A DNA stretch of 64,000 bases from Nonomuraea turcica (GTDB lineage: Bacteria > Actinomycetota > Actinomycetes > Streptosporangiales > Streptosporangiaceae). The stretch covers positions 62,001 to 126,000 of the forward strand of contig NZ_JAUZQF010000029.1 of the NCBI RefSeq assembly GCF_030718205.1, given 5' to 3'. Positions 24,517-32,291 of the stretch are shown here, in pieces; the first letter of the stretch is position 1; each line of letters starts with the position of its first letter. The notes under the pieces are model-generated. The model searched no databases, was not told where the DNA came from, and saw only the letters and a program-made list of their open reading frames with translations. The position numbers and the translations under genes were made by a program.

Positions 24517-26804
24517 GTCCACGAGCCTATTTCCACCGAGTCCTCGCCGTGTTCGCGCGTGTGGGCACGGGCCTGGAGCCGGGCGTCGGTCATCTGCTGG
24601 CGCAGGTGCGCGGCGGTGGTACCGAGGCCGGGGACGCGGTCGATGACGTCCATGACCAGGTGGTAGCGGTCGATGTCGTTGAGCATGGCCATGTCGAACG
24701 GCGTGGTGGTGGTGCCTTCCTCCTTGTAACCGCGTACGTGGAGGTTGTGGTGGCCGTGGCGGCGGTAGGTGAGGCGGTGGATCAGCCACGGGTAGCCGTG
24801 GAAGTTGAAGATGATCGGCTTGTCGGTGGTGAACAGGGTGTCGAACTCGGCGTCCGGCATGCCGTGCGGGTGCTCCGACTGCGGCTGCAGTCGCATCAGG
24901 TCGACCACGTTGATGACGCGGACCTTCAGGTGGGGCAGGTGCTCGCGCAGGATGGCCGCGGCGGCCAGGGTTTCCAGCGTCGGTACGTCACCGGCGCAGG
25001 CCAGCACCACGTCCGGCTCCTCGTCTTGATCGGTGGAGGCCCAGGGCAGGATGCCGAGCCCGCGGGTGCAGTGCGCGATCGCCTCGTCCATGGTGAACAG
25101 GTCCAGCACTGGCTGCTTCCCGGCGACGATCACGTTGACGTAGTCGCGCGAGCGCAGGCAATGGTCGCCGACCGACAGCAGGGTGTTGGCGTCCGGCGGC
25201 AGGTAGACCCGGACGACCTCGGCCTTCTTGTTGACGACGACGTCGAGGAAGCCGGGGTCCTGGTGGCTGAAGCCGTTGTGGTCCTGGCGCCACACGTGCG
25301 AGGACAGCAGGTAGTTGAGCGAGGCGACCGGCCGCCGCCACGGGATCTTCTTCGAGGCCTGCAGCCATTTGGCGTGCTGGTTGAACATGGCGTCGATGAT
25401 GTGGATGAAGGCCTCGTAGCAGTTGAACAGCCCGTGCCGGCCGGTCAGCAGGTAGCCCTCCAGCCAGCCCTGGCACAGGTGCTCGGACAGCACCTCCATC
25501 ACGCGTCCGCCGGCGGCCAGGTGCTCGTCGGTTTCCTCGATGGCGGCGTTCCAGGCGCGGTCGGTGGTGTCGAAGACGGCCTGCAGCCGGTTGGAGGCGG
25601 TCTCGTCCGGGCCCATCAGCCGGAAGCTGTGCGGGTTGGCGGCGATCACATCACGCAGGAACGCGCCCAAAGCTCGGGTGGGCTCGCTGGTCTGCGTCGC
25701 GGGCGCTTTCACCTCGATCGCGTAGTCGCGGAAGTCCGGCAGGGCGAGCGGGCGCAGCAGTTCGCCGCCGTTGGCGTGCGGGTTGGCGCTCATCCGCAGC
25801 GGCCCTTCCGGCACCGTCTGCAGGATCTGCGGGACCGGGCGGCCGTCGGCATCGAACAACTCCTCGGGCCGGTAGGAGCGCATCCAAGCCTCCAACATCG
25901 CCAGGTGCTCGGGGTTGTCGCGGACGCCGGACAGCGGCACCTGGTGGGCCCGCCACGTGCCCTCGACCGCCACGCCATCCACTTCGCGCGGGCCGGTCCA
26001 GCCCTTCGGCGTCCGCAGGATGATCATCGGCAGGCGGTCCGCGCGGCCGTCCTTGTAGGCGGCGATCTGGTCGAACACCTCATCCAACGTCCGGGCCATC
26101 TGCTCATGGTCGGGGCCGACGATGTGCGGGCGGTAGCCGTACCCCTCCATGAGCTTGATCAGCTCTTCCTCGGGTATCCGGGCGAGCACGGTCGGGTTGG
26201 CGATCTTGTAGCCGTTCAAGTGGAGGATCGGCAGGACGACGCCGTCACGGTAAGGGTCGAGCAGCTTGTTGGAGTGCCAGCTCGCGGCCAGCGGGCCGGT
26301 CTCGGCCTCACCGTCGCCGACGACACAGGCCACCACCAACCGGGGGTTGTCGAAGGCGGCCCCGAACGCATGGGCCAACGAGTAGCCCAGCTCGCCGCCC
26401 TCATGGATGGAGCCCGGCGTCTCGGGCGCGACGTGGCTGGGGATGCCGCCGGGGAAGGAGAACTGCCGGAACAGCCGCCGCATGCCCGTGGCGTCCCGCG
26501 AGACGTCCGGGTACTTCTCCGAGTAGGAGCCCTCCAGCCAGGCATGTGCGACCGCCGCGGGTCCGCCGTGGCCCGGACCGGCGATGTAGATCATGTCCTG
26601 GCTGCGCTCGGCGATGATCCGGTTGAGGTGGGCGAAGCAGAAGTTCAGGCCGGGTGTGGTGCCCCAGTGGCCGAGCAGGCGCGGTTTGACGTGCTCAGGT
26701 CGGAGAGGTTTGGTCAGCAGCGGGTTGTCCAGCAGGTAGATCTGCCCTACCGACAGGTAGTTGGCGGCACGCCAGTACGCATCAATTTTTTGCAGAGGTG
26801 TCAT
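24492..26804 (-). CDS. xfp: Phosphoketolase (xylulose-5-P/fructose-6-P)
   Basis: A 770-residue thiamine-diphosphate enzyme splitting xylulose 5-phosphate or fructose 6-phosphate with phosphate to acetyl phosphate. Features: IDAYWRAANYLSVGQIYL, LLGHWGTTPGLNF, GPGHGGPA, the ThDP motif VVGDGEAETGPLAASWHSNK, and the C-terminal region with NLHVRGYKEEGTTTTPFDM. Length is slightly below the usual 790-820. The ATG at 26804 is directly preceded by an inverted repeat instead of a Shine-Dalgarno; a perfect DosR-type box is centred 43 nt before the start, so the mRNA may be leaderless (inference). First gene of the xfp-ackA operon. Confidence 0.95.
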   Translation of the reverse strand: MTPLQKIDAYWRAANYLSVGQIYLLDNPLLTKPLRPEHVKPRLLGHWGTTPGLNFCFAHLNRIIAERSQDMIYIAGPGHGGPAAVAHAWLEGSYSEKYPDVSRDATGMRRLFRQFSFPGGIPSHVAPETPGSIHEGGELGYSLAHAFGAAFDNPRLVVACVVGDGEAETGPLAASWHSNKLLDPYRDGVVLPILHLNGYKIANPTVLARIPEEELIKLMEGYGYRPHIVGPDHEQMARTLDEVFDQIAAYKDGRADRLPMIILRTPKGWTGPREVDGVAVEGTWRAHQVPLSGVRDNPEHLAMLEAWMRSYRPEELFDADGRPVPQILQTVPEGPLRMSANPHANGGELLRPLALPDFRDYAIEVKAPATQTSEPTRALGAFLRDVIAANPHSFRLMGPDETASNRLQAVFDTTDRAWNAAIEETDEHLAAGGRVMEVLSEHLCQGWLEGYLLTGRHGLFNCYEAFIHIIDAMFNQHAKWLQASKKIPWRRPVASLNYLLSSHVWRQDHNGFSHQDPGFLDVVVNKKAEVVRVYLPPDANTLLSVGDHCLRSRDYVNVIVAGKQPVLDLFTMDEAIAHCTRGLGILPWASTDQDEEPDVVLACAGDVPTLETLAAAAILREHLPHLKVRVINVVDLMRLQPQSEHPHGMPDAEFDTLFTTDKPIIFNFHGYPWLIHRLTYRRHGHHNLHVRGYKEEGTTTTPFDMAMLNDIDRYHLVMDVIDRVPGLGTTAAHLRQQMTDARLQARAHTREHGEDSVEIGSWTWPAAFSS

Positions 26805-26825
26805 GGATCCGAATATCTCGGATCC
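26805..26825 (-). repeat. Inverted repeat abutting the xfp start codon
   Basis: GGATCCGA at 26805-26812 and TCGGATCC at 26818-26825 form an 8-bp stem with a 5-nt loop, immediately before the ATG. It takes the place of a ribosome binding site. It could be part of the core promoter or an operator. Confidence 0.6.
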
Positions 26826-26840
26826 ATCGCGACCGGCCTA

Positions 26841-26854
26841 GGGACCTTGGTCCC
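26841..26854. promoter_or_regulatory. Perfect DosR-type box, proximal to xfp
   Basis: GGGAC-CTTG-GTCCC is a complete palindrome (10 of 10 arm positions), centred 43 nt before the xfp ATG in the divergent xfp/Acg intergenic region. Confidence 0.85.
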
Positions 26855-26969
26855 GACGTCGCAGAGCAACATGGTCCCCCGTTCCCCTGCAGCCGGCTGC
26901 GAGCTTTGCGGCTTTGGCCGCCAAAGCGTCGCGGCGTATTGGCGAAATGGTCCATCGGACGCGCTCTGA

Positions 26970-26983
26970 AGGACTTTGGTCCC
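26970..26983. promoter_or_regulatory. DosR-type box, proximal to Acg-like gene
   Basis: AGGAC-TTTG-GTCCC matches 9 of 10 arm positions and is centred about 78 nt before the ATG at 27055. A weaker third copy (GGATC-TTGG-GTCCA) lies at 27007-27020. Confidence 0.8.
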
Positions 26984-27054
26984 TGCTGTGAACACGGTGA
27001 AGCGCGGGATCTTGGGTCCATGTCCGTTCTTACCTCTGCGCTGGGAATGGCCCC

Positions 27055-28158
27055 ATGACCGGAACCGGCGCGATCCCTGAGTCCGTTGTCCCCGGCGCTG
27101 GGTCCCATGCCGTCCCGCAGTCCGCGGACGGGGGAAAGCCCTTCGCCACGCGGGCCGGCGTGCGCAGGCTGGTGCACGCCGCCGTCGCGGGGCCCTCAGT
27201 GCACAACACCCAGCCGTGGCGCTTCCGCCGTGTCGACGACGCCACCATGGACCTGTACGCCGACCTCGACCGGCTGCTGGCCGTCACCGATCCCATGGGG
27301 CGCGGGCTCGGCATCAGCTGCGGGGCCGCCCTGTTCAACCTGCGGCTGGCGATCCGGATGACCGGGCACAACCCCGAGGTCCTGCCGCTGCCCGACCCCG
27401 GCGAACGGCCCGACCTGCTGGCCACCGTACGCGCCACCCCGGGTAGCCCACCCGACCAGGACGAGCGGCTGCTGTATGGCATGATCCCGCACCGGCGTAC
27501 CAACCGCCTTCCCTTCGATGGCCGCCCGCTGCCGAGGAACGTCTTCCTCGACCTGGTCACCGCGGCCTACACGGAGGGTGCCACGCTTGTCCTGGTCAAT
27601 GGCCGGACGGCGCGGCGGGTGCTCGACATGGTCGCCGTGGCCGAGGGCACGCTGGCCGCCGAGGCGTCCTACCGTGCCGAGCTGGCCCGCTGGACCGGCT
27701 CGGAGGCGCGCTCCGACGGCGTGCCCGAGCACGCCTTCGGTCCCCGCCCGAGAAACGGTGAGCTGCCCATGCGCGACTTCGCCCTGGGCGGCGCGCAAAC
27801 CGTCCGTGACCGTCGACCGGGCGCGGCCAGCGAGCCCGTGCGGGAACAGGCGGACTTCGAACCGGATCCGCAGATCGCCGCCCTGTTCACCAAGGGCGAT
27901 AGTCCGCTCGACTGGCTGCGCGCCGGGCAGGCGCTGCAGCGGGTGCTGCTCACCGCGACCGCGCACGGCGCGGCCGCCTCGCTGTTCAGCCAGCCCCTCG
28001 ACCTGCGCCCGCCGCAGCACCGCGGCGACCACGCCGGGCCGTTGGGCCACTTGCAGATGCTGATCAGGCTCGGGTACGGCCCGCCGGTCCCACGTGTGCC
28101 CCGCCGCCCCGTATTCGAGGTCCTCAACCTGCGCACGCGGGAGGCCCGGCGTGGCTGA
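27055..28158 (+). CDS. Acg-family FMN-binding oxidoreductase, first gene of a redox cassette
   Basis: A 367-residue Acg-type nitroreductase-fold protein: GPSVHNTQPWRFRRV, SCGAALFNLRLAIRM, GMIPHRRTNRLPFDGRPLP, WLRAGQALQRVLL and LIRLGYGPPVP. Compared with the copy at 16434 it has a 30-residue N-terminal extension and a longer insert before WLRAG. ATG at 27055 has only GGGAATGG upstream. Two DosR-type boxes lie upstream. Its stop overlaps by 8 nt the GTG of the nitronate-monooxygenase-like gene, so the two are translated together, followed by a radical SAM gene and narK. Confidence 0.9.
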   Translation: MTGTGAIPESVVPGAGSHAVPQSADGGKPFATRAGVRRLVHAAVAGPSVHNTQPWRFRRVDDATMDLYADLDRLLAVTDPMGRGLGISCGAALFNLRLAIRMTGHNPEVLPLPDPGERPDLLATVRATPGSPPDQDERLLYGMIPHRRTNRLPFDGRPLPRNVFLDLVTAAYTEGATLVLVNGRTARRVLDMVAVAEGTLAAEASYRAELARWTGSEARSDGVPEHAFGPRPRNGELPMRDFALGGAQTVRDRRPGAASEPVREQADFEPDPQIAALFTKGDSPLDWLRAGQALQRVLLTATAHGAAASLFSQPLDLRPPQHRGDHAGPLGHLQMLIRLGYGPPVPRVPRRPVFEVLNLRTREARRG

Positions 28159-29566
28159 GCCGGTGCGGCCCGCCCTGATCCAGGGCGGGATGGGTGTGGG
28201 CGTCTCGGGCTGGCGGCTGGCCCGGGCGGTCGCCGCGACCGGGCAACTTGGCGTGGTGTCGGGGACAGCGCTGGACGTCACCCTCGCCCGGCGGCTACAG
28301 CGCGGCGACCCCGGCGGCCATCTGCGGCGCGCGCTGGCCTGCTTTCCTGTGCCTGAGATCGCCGAGCGGGTGCTCGGTCGCTATTTCGTGCCCGGCGGGA
28401 CCGGCCCGGACGTGCCGTACCGTCCGGTGACCCGCCTGGGGCTGCGGGCCAACCGCGCCCGCGACGAACTCGCCGTGGTCGCCAACTTCGCCGAGGTCTT
28501 CCTGGCGAAGGAGGACCATGATGGGCCTGTCGGGGTGAACTACCTGGAGAAGATCCAGCTCGCCACCCCGGCGGCCGTCTACGGCGCGATGCTGGCCGGT
28601 GCCGACTACGTGCTGGTCGGCGCCGGCATCCCGGCGGAGATCCCGCGCCTGCTCGACGACCTCGCCGAGCACCACCCCGCCCGGATCTCGGTGGCAGTCG
28701 CGGGCGGCGACGGGCACACGATCGGGATCGACCCGGCCCGGCTGCTCGGCCACCGCCTGACGCCGCTGGCCCGGCCCAAGCTGCTGGCGATCGTGTCGGC
28801 GCACGTGCTGGCCGCCTACCTTGCCCGCTCGCCGGTGACCAGGCCGGACGGGTTCGTAATCGAGTCGCCGGTGGCGGGCGGGCACAGCGCGCCGCCCCGG
28901 GGCAGGATGACACTCGATCCGGCGGGAGAGCCGGTGTACGGGCCGCGCGACGAGGTCGACACGGCCAAGGTCGCCGCGCTCGGGCTGCCGTTCTGGCTGG
29001 CCGGTGGATACGGCACCCCCGGCGGGCTCGAGCGGGCCTGGGCGGCGGGCGCGCAGGGGATCCAGGTGGGGTCGGCGTTCGCGCTGTGCCGGGATTCCGG
29101 GCTCGACCCCGGCCTGCGCAGACGCCTGCGCGAGCAGGCCGCGAGCGGCGCCCTCCAGGTACGCAACGACCCGCGGGCCTCGCCCACCGGGTTCCCGTTC
29201 AAGGTGGCCGATGTGGCGGGGACGCTGTCGGAGCAGGAGGTGTACGAGGCGCGCCCGCGGCTGTGCGACCTGGGCTACCTGCGTACGCCGTTCGCCAAAC
29301 CGGACGGCTCCGTCGGCTATCGCTGCCCGGCCGAGCCGGTCGACACCTACGTGCGTAAGGGGCGACCGGCCGAGGAGGCGGCCGACCGTCGTTGCCTGTG
29401 CAACGGCCTGCTCGCTGCGATCGGTCTTGGCCAGCATCGCGCCGACGGGTATGACGAGCCGCCGCTGCTCACGCTCGGTCAGGACGCCGGCTTCCTCGAT
29501 GGCCTGCCGGATGACCACTCGGCGGCCGACGTGGTGGCCCACATCCTGTTGGGAGCCCACGTATGA
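28151..29566 (+). CDS. Nitronate monooxygenase-like FMN protein
   Basis: A 471-residue FMN TIM-barrel protein of the nitronate monooxygenase (2-nitropropane dioxygenase) superfamily: LIQGGMGVGVSGWRLARAVA at the N-terminus, VNYLEKIQLATPAAVYGAML, ADYVLVGAGIPAEIP, ESPVAGGHSAPP, GLPFWLAGGYGTPGGLERAW and GIQVGSAFALC. It is about 100 residues longer than the classic enzyme; the extra C-terminal part includes a CLCNGL motif. The natural substrate is unknown. GTG at 28151 has GGGAGG 6 nt upstream. Ends by ATGA overlap with the radical SAM gene. Clustering with Acg-like, radical SAM and NarK proteins suggests a role in nitro/nitrogen-oxide chemistry under hypoxia (inference). Confidence 0.85.
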   Translation: MAEPVRPALIQGGMGVGVSGWRLARAVAATGQLGVVSGTALDVTLARRLQRGDPGGHLRRALACFPVPEIAERVLGRYFVPGGTGPDVPYRPVTRLGLRANRARDELAVVANFAEVFLAKEDHDGPVGVNYLEKIQLATPAAVYGAMLAGADYVLVGAGIPAEIPRLLDDLAEHHPARISVAVAGGDGHTIGIDPARLLGHRLTPLARPKLLAIVSAHVLAAYLARSPVTRPDGFVIESPVAGGHSAPPRGRMTLDPAGEPVYGPRDEVDTAKVAALGLPFWLAGGYGTPGGLERAWAAGAQGIQVGSAFALCRDSGLDPGLRRRLREQAASGALQVRNDPRASPTGFPFKVADVAGTLSEQEVYEARPRLCDLGYLRTPFAKPDGSVGYRCPAEPVDTYVRKGRPAEEAADRRCLCNGLLAAIGLGQHRADGYDEPPLLTLGQDAGFLDGLPDDHSAADVVAHILLGAHV

Positions 29567-30843
29567 CGAAGTGGTCGGAGGCTGTCCGGTCGGCGCACGA
29601 GATCGGCCGACCGGACGGCACCGCACCCCGGGCCGAGCGCACCGGCGCCGATAAGCGGTCGTCCGGGAGGCCGCCGTTGCGGCGGGTCCGTAGGGATGTC
29701 GCGGACCGCCCGTTCATCGTGATCTGGGAGGCCACGCGGGCCTGTCCGCTGGCGTGCTTGCATTGCCGGGCCGAGGCCGTACCCGACCGGCACCCGGAGG
29801 AGTTGACCACCGAGCAGGCCGGGGAACTGATGCGGCAAGTGGCGGACTTCGGCCGGCCCGCGCCGCTGTTCGTGATCACGGGCGGTGACCCGTTCGAACG
29901 GCCGGATCTGTTCGAGCTGGTACGGCGGGCCCGCGAGCTCGGGCTGTCCCCGGCCGTGTCGCCCTCGGCCACCCCGGCGCTCACCCGGGGTAACCTGGCC
30001 CGGTTGCGCGAGGCGGGCGCCGCGGCGATCTCGCTCAGCCTCGACGGGGCCACCGACGCCGGGCACGACGCCTTCCGCGGCTACGACGGCGTGTTCGACA
30101 GGACCATGGCAGCCTGGCGGGCGGCCCGTGAGGCTGGGCTCAAGGTGCAGATCAACACCACTGTGACGCGTCGCAACCTGGCCCGGCTGCCGGACATCGC
30201 CCGCCTGGTACGCGACCAGGGCGCGCTGTTGTGGAGCGTCTTCTTCCTGGTGCCCACCGGCAGGGGCCGCGCCCTGTCCGCGCTGAGGCCCGAGGAAGCC
30301 GAGGACGTGCTGCACTTCCTGTACGACCTGGGCACCACGATCCCGGTCAAGACCACCGAGGCACACCACTTCCGGCGCGTGTCCGTGCAGCGACGCATCC
30401 TGGCCGAACACGGTGCCGACCACGCCGAGACGCTGGGGCCGCTCTACCAAGACCTCCACCATCGGGCGCGACAGGCCGGACTGGTGGGGGAGAGCCGGGT
30501 ACGCCGCCCGCCCGTCGACGTGAATGCCGGACGCGGTTTCGTGTTCGTCTCCCACACCGGCACCGTGCACCCGTCGGGGTTCCTGCCGCTGGATGCGGGC
30601 AACGTCCGCGAGCGGCCGCTGACCGAGATCTACCGGTCCTCGCCCCTGTTCGTCGCGCTGCGCGACCCCGACCGGCTGGGCGGGCGGTGCGGGGCGTGCG
30701 AGTTCCGGACCGTCTGCGGCGGCTCGCGGTCGCGAGCGTACGCCTGCACCGGCGACGTGCTCGCCGAGGAGCCCTGGTGCGGTTACGAGCCGGGCAGCTT
30801 CCCCTACCAGAGCGACCTGGCCCGGCACCTCCACACGTCCTAA
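29563..30843 (+). CDS. Radical SAM/SPASM protein
   Basis: A 426-residue radical SAM enzyme. The [4Fe-4S]-SAM motif CPLACLHC uses Cys61, Cys65 and Cys68; FVITGGDPFERPDLFELVRR is the glycine-rich SAM contact; SLSLDGATDAGHDAFRG follows. The C-terminal SPASM-type region CGACEFRTVCGGSRSRAYAC, then EEPWC, holds auxiliary clusters. Similar to the NirJ/AhbD heme-modifying group and to the family recalled as TIGR04053; whether it acts on heme, a peptide or another target is unknown. ATG overlaps the upstream stop (ATGA). Nothing like a small precursor peptide is obvious next to it. Confidence 0.88.
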   Translation: MTKWSEAVRSAHEIGRPDGTAPRAERTGADKRSSGRPPLRRVRRDVADRPFIVIWEATRACPLACLHCRAEAVPDRHPEELTTEQAGELMRQVADFGRPAPLFVITGGDPFERPDLFELVRRARELGLSPAVSPSATPALTRGNLARLREAGAAAISLSLDGATDAGHDAFRGYDGVFDRTMAAWRAAREAGLKVQINTTVTRRNLARLPDIARLVRDQGALLWSVFFLVPTGRGRALSALRPEEAEDVLHFLYDLGTTIPVKTTEAHHFRRVSVQRRILAEHGADHAETLGPLYQDLHHRARQAGLVGESRVRRPPVDVNAGRGFVFVSHTGTVHPSGFLPLDAGNVRERPLTEIYRSSPLFVALRDPDRLGGRCGACEFRTVCGGSRSRAYACTGDVLAEEPWCGYEPGSFPYQSDLARHLHTS

Positions 30844-30856
30844 GTCCCCGAAGGTC

Positions 30857-30870
30857 GGGACCTTGGTCCA
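30857..30870 (+). promoter_or_regulatory. DosR-type box upstream of narK
   Basis: GGGAC-CTTG-GTCCA matches 9 of 10 arm positions, centred about 104 nt before the narK ATG and 14 nt after the radical SAM stop. It gives narK (and probably the nirK fusion) its own DosR-controlled promoter. Confidence 0.8.
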
Positions 30871-30967
30871 TACCCCGCTCCAGGACCTGTGAGCTGAGAT
30901 GAGACCGGGGCACCTTCGCGGCACGCAGCTGCGGCCACCTACGAATCCACGATCACGTGAGGATGAC

Positions 30968-32191
30968 ATGACGAACGCACCGGCCATCATTCATGGGCGC
31001 ACACCCGCGCTGATGCTCGGCCTGGCGACCCTGGGCTTCGCGGTGAACTTCTGGGCCTGGGCCCTGCTCAGTCCGCTGGGCCCCCGGTTCAAAGAGTTGC
31101 TCGGCCTGTCTGCCGGGCAGCAGGCGCTGCTGGTCGCCGTGCCCGTGATCGTCGGCTCGCTGGGCCGCATCCCGGTCGGCGCTCTGACCGACCGCTTCGG
31201 CGGGCGGGTGATGTTCCCGCTGATCTCCGCCGCCACCATCGTGCCCGTCCTGTTCATCGGCGTGGCCGGGCAGACCTCGCTGGCCGCGCTGCTGGCCGGC
31301 GGGTTCTTCCTCGGCATCGGTGGCACCGTCTTCGCCGTCGGCGTGCCGTTCGTCAACGCCTGGTTCCCGCCACACCGGCGTGGCCTGGCCGTCGGGATCT
31401 TCGGCGCCGGGATGGGCGGCACCGCCATCAGCGCCCTGACCACCGTCCCCCTCGTCCGGACCGGCGGCCCCGCCACCCCCTTCCTGATCACCGCCGTCGT
31501 TCTGGCTGCTTACGCCGTCGTCGCGCGGCTGGTCCTGCGGGACGCGCCCGGCCGCACCGTCGCCACCCAGCCGCTGATGGCACGCATGGCCGCCACTGTG
31601 AAGCTGTCCATCACCTGGCAGGCGTGCGTGCTGTACGCGGTCGCCTTCGGCGGCTACGTCGCCTTCTCCGTCTACCTGCCCGCCTACCTGCAGACCGGCT
31701 ACGGCCTCGAGCTGGCCGACGCGGCCAACCGCATGGCGGGGTTCGTGGTGCTGGCCGTCCTGGCCCGGCCGGTGGGCGGCTGGCTGTCCGACCGCATCGG
31801 TCCCATTCCTGTGCTGACCGGCGTGTTCGTCCTCATCGCCGTCATGGCCGGGGTGCAGGCGCTCACCCCCGGCCTCATGCCGCTCGGCACCATCGCCTTC
31901 CTCACCATGGCCGCCGCACTCGGCGCAGGCAGCGGCGCCACCTTCGCCCTCGTCGCCCAAGTCGCACCGGCCGACAAGGTCGGCACGGTCACCGGCCTGG
32001 TCGGCGCCGCCGGCGGCCTCGGCGGTTTCGTACCTCCGCTGGTGATGGGCTTCCTCTACGGACAGCTCGGCTCCTACGGCCTCGGCCTGGCCCTGCTGGC
32101 CATCACCGCCGCGCTCACCCTGGCTCTGACGGTGACCGTGATCCGCTCGGTGGCTGTCCGTCGTACGGCCGAGCATGTCGGGGCCGGCTGA
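30968..32191 (+). CDS. narK: NarK-type nitrate/nitrite MFS transporter
   Basis: A 407-residue, 12-helix major facilitator of the nitrate/nitrite porter family. Seen: LGFAVNFWAWALLSPLGPRF in helix 1, GSLGRIPVGALTDRFGGR between helices 2 and 3, FFLGIGGTVFAVGVPFVNAW with the nitrate-signature glycines in helix 5, and AALGAGSGATFALVAQVAP in helix 11. NarK2 (Rv1737c) is in the DosR regulon. ATG at 30968 follows GAGGA by about 5 nt. No nitrate reductase is in the window; nitrite uptake or export for the NirK fusion downstream is the likely job here. Confidence 0.92.
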   Translation: MTNAPAIIHGRTPALMLGLATLGFAVNFWAWALLSPLGPRFKELLGLSAGQQALLVAVPVIVGSLGRIPVGALTDRFGGRVMFPLISAATIVPVLFIGVAGQTSLAALLAGGFFLGIGGTVFAVGVPFVNAWFPPHRRGLAVGIFGAGMGGTAISALTTVPLVRTGGPATPFLITAVVLAAYAVVARLVLRDAPGRTVATQPLMARMAATVKLSITWQACVLYAVAFGGYVAFSVYLPAYLQTGYGLELADAANRMAGFVVLAVLARPVGGWLSDRIGPIPVLTGVFVLIAVMAGVQALTPGLMPLGTIAFLTMAAALGAGSGATFALVAQVAPADKVGTVTGLVGAAGGLGGFVPPLVMGFLYGQLGSYGLGLALLAITAALTLALTVTVIRSVAVRRTAEHVGAG

Positions 32192-32208
32192 CCTGCTCGT
32201 CCTACGGT

Positions 32209-32237
32209 GGTCCGGCCGCCCTCGGCGTGGCCGGACC
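32209..32237 (+). terminator. Hairpin between narK and the nirK fusion
   Basis: Perfect 9-bp stem GGTCCGGCC (32209-32217) and GGCCGGACC (32229-32237) with an 11-nt loop, 17 nt after the narK stop. No T run. May attenuate rather than stop transcription into nirK. Confidence 0.6.
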
Positions 32238-32291
32238 GTTGACTGCTCCTCAATGACCACCTCATTCGCGCAACGGAGGGCGTGACAGACC

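Noticed and set aside
32209..32237. GGTCCGGCC/GGCCGGACC read as a regulator site for the nirK fusion
   Set aside because: The 9-bp stem with an 11-nt loop right after the narK stop fits a transcript hairpin better; arms do not match the DosR-type box.
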